Shown here piece by piece: positions 58,338 to 64,000 of a DNA stretch of 64,000 nt. Within the stretch, counting starts at the first letter, position 1, and each line of letters begins with the position of its first letter. The position numbers and the translations under genes were made by a program. The notes beneath the pieces are model-generated. The model saw nothing but the letters and a program-made list of their open reading frames with translations. It ran no database searches and had not been told where the DNA came from. The DNA lies in NCBI GenBank assembly GCA_002917075.1, contig NTMA01000021.1, positions 248,001 to 312,000 of the forward strand. Direction: 5' to 3'. This stretch comes from Hawksworthiomyces lignivorus. Lineage: Eukaryota > Ascomycota > Sordariomycetes > Ophiostomatales > Ophiostomataceae.

Positions 58338-58590
58338 TGGATGGTGTGATAATGATTGCATTTTGGCGGGTACAAGGAAATACTAATTGGCTAAATAGAA
58401 TATCTGTTAAGGCCGTTTCGCTTGAAAAGAAGCTTTAAATTGAAATGACAAATTCTGGAAAGATTTACATATCATTGTGAGAGTTGTATACCGTAAATGC
58501 CTTCAGTGTTCATTGGTCCTCAATTCCAACCTAGTTAATTACAAAGAAACGAGGTTGCAAATGTCTAATAGTAATTAATTGAAACAATAA
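58338..58590. other. Convergent 3' spacer
   Basis: 253 bp between two genes that end towards each other (ASCH-like on plus, membrane protein on minus). AT-rich, nothing else seen. Confidence 0.5.
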
Positions 58591-60779
58591 TCAGACGGGG
58601 GTCGATATAACTGTCTCATTCTTGTCGTCCTTTTCTTTCTTTCTTTTGAACAATTGCTTAAGCATGCCGCCAGTGGCAGAACTCTTCTGATCCTTTGTAC
58701 GAGACACAGTCGCAAGGGACGGTGCCGGCTTCAACGATGCAGATGTGGTAGATTTGGTATCGCCTTCCGTTCCCTTAGTTTTCACGACTTGACTCTCTTT
58801 TCTTCGTGAGCGGCTGCTGTGCTGGCTAGCGCGGCTAGTACTCACGCTACCAGTGTCGCTTGCTTCACCATTTCGATGAAACACTCTGTGGTCACGGTGT
58901 CGGATGCTTACTCGGCTTCCGCTGTCTTCTTCCCCCACAAAGCCTCTGCTGCTTCTTCGGTCAGGCACTTCGACTTTTCCTTCCTTACTAACTTTCTTGT
59001 TCTTGCGGTTATCATTCCCATGGTGTTTCGTGCGATGATAAGTGCGACTGTTCCGTAAATTGATCTCGCCATGTGACCTCCTGTTGAGACGTGTGCGAAA
59101 ACTTTGTAATGTGCGTTCATCATCGTCTCCAATACGTGACCGCATCGCCTCGGGACTTATGAGCTCGACGTCAACTTCGCTACTATTCCAGGGGTCCAAG
59201 ATGTCAACTCCATCAAACGGTGGCACAATCCCTCGGCGCCAGTTTTCGATTGTGCTCAATTCTTCTTCGAGAACAAGAGCTTCATCAAATCCGCCAGATG
59301 TCAAAGTGGGGGCCTTGCCACCTGCCGGTAAAGTATGATCCAGGCGAGATTCTTGGGGTGCTAGCGGTTGCTGCTTTGGTATCTGCGGCTCGTCACTCAG
59401 CTCGAATGCTACCTTTTCTTCACCACGCTCAGTTTTGGTCTCGGTAATGCGCCTGATGATCCTCCAGCCGCCAAATATGATGATTGTTACGCCAACGGCA
59501 ATCCCAGTCCCAATGAGGAACTGTGGGCTAGCTAGTAAAGAAAAGACCGCCGGACTACCGCCTTTAACGATTCCCAGGAAAGCTGGGCTAAGCTTTGCCA
59601 ACAACGCCGAAAGCTCGGCTAAGGTAAGAGCTACAGCCGCAGCAGCCTCTGGATTGCTCTGAAGGTGATAAATGATAGATGCCGCTGTATGATGAATACA
59701 CTGGGCCTCGTTTAGAAGATCTTCAATACGATCAACAAGGCTCCTTGCCTTAGCCTGCTTTTCTTCTTCACCCTCTTCTGGGATAGTTTCACCAACGCAG
59801 TTGCTGGGCATAAAAGAATCCAAATCGATGCGGGAGCTTAAATCAGGCGGAATATTACCATATGCTAAGTTCATATCGATGGGTTTAGGCGAATACCCGT
59901 TCCTAGTACCGCTATGAGAGCTGAGTGTGGGGTCTGACCGAGGGCGGTGAACCATCAGAGACGCGCGTGGTGTTGAAGTCGGAGTAGCCAAAGATTCACC
60001 AGCCCCAGAGGCGTTTATTGGTGGGTAGTGTGTGAAGTAATTGCCAGTTTGGTTACCGCTACCCATGTCTTCATTCGGTGCTGGCCGCGAAATAGCCACA
60101 TCACCCGGTCCTGTGTCTGTATTAGGATTGCGACGCTGGTGGTAAGAACGAGGAATGGCCGATGGCATTGTAGAGGAAATTTCTGAATGAGCCCGCAGGT
60201 TGTTTGCGGTTAGGGGTGGCCTTGTTGGCCGCCTCTCATCACGGGCAGTGACTATTTCACTACGGCCGACACTGCTGCTCTTATTTGCATGACTGTTGCT
60301 GCGCTTCAGACGATGGTGGCTCCAGCTATTCTGCGAAATCTGCGAACGGTCACCATCGTCCCTGGAGACACGGCGACTTCCTTCTAGGAAAAGCGGCGAT
60401 GGGTTGTGTCCGAGGGTTTGTTGATGGTGGTAGTAGCTATCATCGTATTCATTGCATCGCGGGCCATCGTCAAATTCCTCGATGATAGGATCCTCGTACC
60501 CTTCACATCTTCTACTTGGGGCGTTGAAAGTATGAGCACGACGGAAATTCCCGATTCGTTCCTGACGAAGCGTATCTTTCTTTTCTTTATAGGCTGATTT
60601 GGCCTCTCGGAAGATGTTGACGAGGTGCTTGCCCTGGGGAACGTCAGGAGTTTGTCAAGTAGTAAAGTTACCGCAGCAGGGTATGAGGACAATAAATGGT
60701 TTGACATTGCTTGGGAACCTACAGTGCTGATGATCTTGCCGGAGTTGTTGATGATGGTGATGGTCTGTTCGAAGGGCAT
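58591..60779 (-). CDS. Conserved fungal single-pass membrane protein, function unknown
   Basis: Two exons on the minus strand, 60,779-60,723 and 60,633-58,591, with an 89-bp intron (GTAGGT donor, TTCCCCAG acceptor) give 699 residues. The first exon codes MPFEQTITIINNSGKIIST; the second continues GKHLVNIFREAKSAYKEKK and stays open to the stop. The longest ATG-initiated ORF starts only at residue 175 (60,168), so simple ORF calling loses the conserved N-terminus. The first half is basic and Ser/His-rich. Around residues 350-412 a helical Ala-rich segment (AAAAVALTLAELSALLAKL) leads to a probable membrane helix (FLIGTGIAVGVTIIIFGGW, about 391-409) followed by basic RIIRR. The C-terminal third is charged and low-complexity, ending in a Lys-rich patch. 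I recognise it as a conserved fungal protein but know no function. Confidence 0.87.
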
Positions 60780-61951
60780 GTTGACGTCGTATGTAAAATT
60801 CACCAATAATCCAAAGTAAGGTGCTTTTGACGAACTTCGAGAATCGCCTGTCTCGCTGTACTTTATCGTTACCGACAAAGACGTCAAGAACACGGAGTGA
60901 GATGAAACTAGCGGTATCAACCAAATACGAAGGCGTGGGTGGGGCTGGTTTTCTGATTGCAGGGCTGAGGCCGCCCAACCTCTACAAGTCAATTCGCTGT
61001 TGGGCTCCTTTCCAAACTTGGGTTGATAAGTAGAAAACTCCTGCCAGGTAGAGGAATTATTTATAGGATAGCGAAGGAGGATATTGTACTCGAAGGGAAC
61101 GTTTGCAGGAGGCAGGGGATAAATTTTGATATTGAAAATGAAGAAATAAAAAAATGTTAAGTGATCTGGAATTAGCAATGGCTCTGCTGAAGAATTTAAA
61201 CCAGATTGAAATAATGCCGAAACTCGACTTTGGCAGCTGTCTTATTTGCCTCCCTGTTGACAGTCGGCTAGAGGGTAAACATGCTTCGTTTACGAACACG
61301 TTGGTCAAGCTGCGAGCGACGCCTTATAAAGGGGAAACCGTAGCCCTATAAGCGTGCTAGCTCGATGACACGACACTTTTTGCAGAGGGTGCATCGATGC
61401 CACGCTACGCGGCTGCCCCATGTGGATGTTGGCAGGACGAAGCTTATACCTGGAATGGACAAGTTCTCTCATGTTCTCCATCACCGCCTCTTCGTCCCTA
61501 GCATCTCTCCGCAGTCAGGTCGATGGTTAGGTCTCTATTTCTCACACTAGGTCACCTTTATGTACATGCAGAACAAAGTAGTATCTGGGACCAGAAAAAT
61601 TACCACAAAAGCCGTTTGCGGTTCCGTATGCGCACTTAGAGATACCTACGAGAATGTTGACGCATCAAACGTCCCTAACCACTGTGGGTCGCCCCGGTCG
61701 ATGCCCAAGCGAAAATTAAAATTGTGAATTAACTGTACTTTGCGCCCGAACTATTTCTTGAAAGATGCACAATTCAACAAAGATAGACACAGAGTTCTTA
61801 TGGGGGGGGGGGGGGGGGGACTAAAATTTTGTTTTCGCTGGCGAGAATGAAATAAGAATAGAGTATTTACAGGTCCCACCAGAAAATCAGATTTCACCCA
61901 CGTAATGTCCATGACGAATATAGAACATCTGACCCTGCTAATTTCCACTAA
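60780..61951. other. Promoter region of the membrane protein gene, with an 18-G run
   Basis: About 1.2 kb between two minus-strand genes. The part next to 60,779 is the likely promoter and leader of the membrane protein gene; the part near 61,951 is the 3' region of the modin-like gene. A run of 18 G lies at 61,802-61,819. No coding region is supported. Confidence 0.5.
61802..61819. repeat. G18 homopolymer
   Basis: Eighteen consecutive G on the plus strand. Its length is likely unstable and may be affected by sequencing error. It is 133 bp downstream of the modin-like stop codon. Confidence 0.9.
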
Positions 61952-64000
61952 TTACCAAATGTACACTGGCAGCCGGTTACCCAGAAGCTCACTTTTGGGA
62001 ATCTGAACATCCATTTTGTTAAAGTCGTGTAACAAAAGCCAGCATAGCATACGGAATACCAACGTGCACCACACAAAAGTCGCTTTTGAATCTTCAGTGG
62101 TGTATGTAATGTTGTGGCTACTGTCATTGTCGTTGCAATCGTCTTTATCTTGATGCAAAGCAGCGCTGGCATGCTTAACCACCCGAGGCCGGAGCCTCCA
62201 GAAATATATTTCCATCAGTCTTTCCTGACGCTCCTCGGGAGATGCTGTCATCAGGTCGTCAAATCGCAAAAGAGACCCATAATTCCCAAACTTGCTTGGT
62301 TTGATTTGTACTTTGCTCAATTGCCCGAGATGGCTGGCTTGCTCCTCTCCACCAACCTCACTATTTCCATCGTCCTGGTTCGCAGAGCCATACTCACCTT
62401 CGTTGTTTACCATATGTAACAGCTCCTGGATGTGTTCACGTAAAACAAGCTCGACAACGTGTGCGCCGACTTGCATCAGGTATCCATCGCACTCGTTTAG
62501 CGTGTCGTGAAGGGCATCTAATAGTGGCCGATCAATAATGTCTTCATTTGCATGCTCCGCTTTCTCCTTGTGATCACGCTCTGTCTTGAGGCGGAGTTTA
62601 TTATTGATATTCTCGGACAGCTCCTGTAGCCGTCTTAATTTGGTATTGCTCACGGACAACCCGCTGATGCGGCTGTTGTAACCTTGGAGGAGCTTACGCA
62701 AGCTGAAATACTTCTTGTCCCAACGGTAAAATGTTGGATTTGGAAGCAGCCGAAAGAGGCTATTCTTGATGCGCAGCGTGCGTCCTAGCATGCCAGCAAT
62801 CTCAAATGCAACTAGAAGGGCTAGGTGTTAGGATGACTCTATAAACTCGACCACAACTGGGGAGTAGGGCAGGAGGAGCATACGAGGAAATAAATGGCCG
62901 TGCTTCTTTGTTTCATCACGCAGACAGTTAGACGTGTTCGTGTTGCAGCCAAACGATACAAGAGTCTCCGCGAGCTCATTGCGACTGCCTAGTAAGAGCG
63001 TGCCGAGGTCGTGCGTATCATCTGTTGTGAAGGCGAGTCGCCGCATATCATCTTTATTTCGGAAAATTGTCGGCACGAGACCAAACGCCAACTCTTTACA
63101 TTCATCGGTTGGTATAATGCGGTTTTCATGGAACCGGCACCGGCCGCAGATTTGGAATGTAAACATGATACCGAGATCGGACATATGGCTACCAGTCAAA
63201 ATATAACCGTTGCCTTCAGCTCGGTACCTGCCCGCCGACCGGTCGAACTCTTTCCAGTATATGCCAAGCATTGCTGCCATCTCCACAAGATGCGATATTG
63301 TCGTTGTAGCATATGGTCGGCTGATGCTCGCTGGCATTGTATCCCAGGATCGTTTCTTGGCTTGGAGAGCAACACAGAGTGTGTGCTGCTCGAAATCGCA
63401 AACCAATCCTGGAGGATTTAGCTGATACTGATCCGCTTCCCAAGCTTGCGAATCTCGCTCCATCCGCTGAAGCTCTTGCAACAGCCGAACCCATGTTGAC
63501 ATTTCATTATCGGCCGTATGGATACCCTTCTCGGCCAGCACTGGTACCGCTGGGGGTAACTGGTCAGACTTGACCGACTTGGTAAGACTCCCATTTGGCC
63601 CATTTCGCACACCTTTTTGGTTTGATGACTGTTTTTGCTCTTTGTCGCCTACAGGCAAGGAGCGCGTTTTTTCAATACTCTCATCAGTACCCTTGACAAA
63701 CCAGACCTCGGCGTTCTTGACTGGCCCCTTTTTGTTGTTTGCAGGACACACAAAAAAGACCGGGGTTTCGAACAACACCTGAAAGCGCATTTCACTGAGT
63801 AGGAATCTGCGCTTTTTTGTGACATGCCATTGCCCAATTACCGTGGCATCGCAATTGGAATAGCCGGCAGCAGACGAGAGGTATTGCTGCACCACCTGCA
63901 GGCCCGTGCCGATCAAAGCAATCACCGAAACAACCAAAGCGACAATGGCGATAATCGTATCAGAGCCACCACCGTTCCCGCCATTGTAGACGCTAGTACT
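61952..64000 (-). CDS. Modin-like fungal protein, N-terminus beyond the window
   Basis: Minus-strand gene that runs off the right edge: the frame is open to base 64,000 and no ATG is seen in the last 21 codons. Exons are 64,000-62,884 and 62,820-61,952. The window starts in STSVYNGGNGGGSDTIIAIV, followed by a hydrophobic segment (IIAIVALVVSVIALIGTGL), so an N-terminal membrane helix is likely. Then comes the block GYSNCDATVIGQWHVTKKRRF with FRFQVLFETPVFFVCP-like residues, which I associate with fungal proteins annotated as modin. The in-frame TAA at 62,828-62,830 lies in a 63-bp intron (62,821-62,883; GTATGC donor, CTAAC branch containing the TAA, CCTAG acceptor), and removing it joins both halves in frame. 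The C-terminal half is helical and charged, with no known domain. Function unknown; modin in Podospora is linked to growth-control genetics only by name in my memory. Confidence 0.75.

Noticed and set aside
62828..62830. In-frame TAA taken as a sign of a pseudogene
   Set aside because: A good 63-bp intron removes it and restores the frame, so a broken gene is the less likely reading.

Overview
The window comes from a filamentous ascomycete (Pezizomycotina). Evidence: short introns (about 60-150 bp; one inferred leader intron is 199 bp) with GTAnGn donors, CTAAC/CTGAC-like branch sites and AG acceptors; a Zds1-type protein, a modin-like protein and a DUF2433-type protein; and an AT-rich repeat block whose mutations are mostly C:G to T:A transitions that spare many CpG sites, as expected of repeat-induced point mutation (RIP). 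I lean towards Eurotiomycetes, but the sequence alone does not settle the class.

The window has two halves. Bases 1 to about 29,020 form a gene-free, RIP-degraded transposon block: a LINE remnant (1-2,741), a hAT transposase remnant (about 2,850-4,930), unclassified AT-rich DNA, and two copies of one Ty3/gypsy chromovirus family with 256-bp LTRs. Copy B (11,278-18,947, TSD ATAAA) is heavily mutated and carries a nested, even more mutated solo LTR (17,508-17,763). Copy A (21,564-29,019, TSD CTAGG) has almost clean LTRs around a mutated interior. A second, LTR-like 140-bp repeat occurs at 5,453 and 20,733. The AT-rich block ends at the 3' LTR of copy A.

Bases 29,025 to 64,000 are ordinary gene-bearing DNA with nine protein genes. 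They are: a fold-type I PLP enzyme (+); a Zds1-family regulator (+); a DUF2433-like degenerate metallophosphoesterase with an RGG tail (+); COQ5 C-methyltransferase (-); branched-chain 2-oxoacid dehydrogenase E1 alpha (-); a UFD4/TRIP12-type HECT ubiquitin ligase (+); a SUMO-interaction-motif-rich protein with an ASCH-like domain (+); a conserved fungal single-pass membrane protein (-); and a modin-like protein (-) that runs off the right edge.

Several gene models differ from simple ORF reading. The Zds1 gene probably starts in a 6-nt coding exon. The membrane protein is 174 residues longer than its longest ATG-initiated ORF. The apparent stop in the modin-like gene lies inside a 63-bp intron. 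E1 alpha has a small last exon with two in-frame acceptors. The UFD4 N-terminus contains two in-frame TAG codons that need an extra intron. The genes are housekeeping or regulatory genes without operon logic; COQ5 and E1 alpha are both mitochondrial and lie side by side, but a shared role is not implied. I found no convincing new defence or biosynthetic system. The most interesting signals are the graded RIP among copies of one element, the degenerate phosphoesterase, and the multi-SIM ASCH-like protein.
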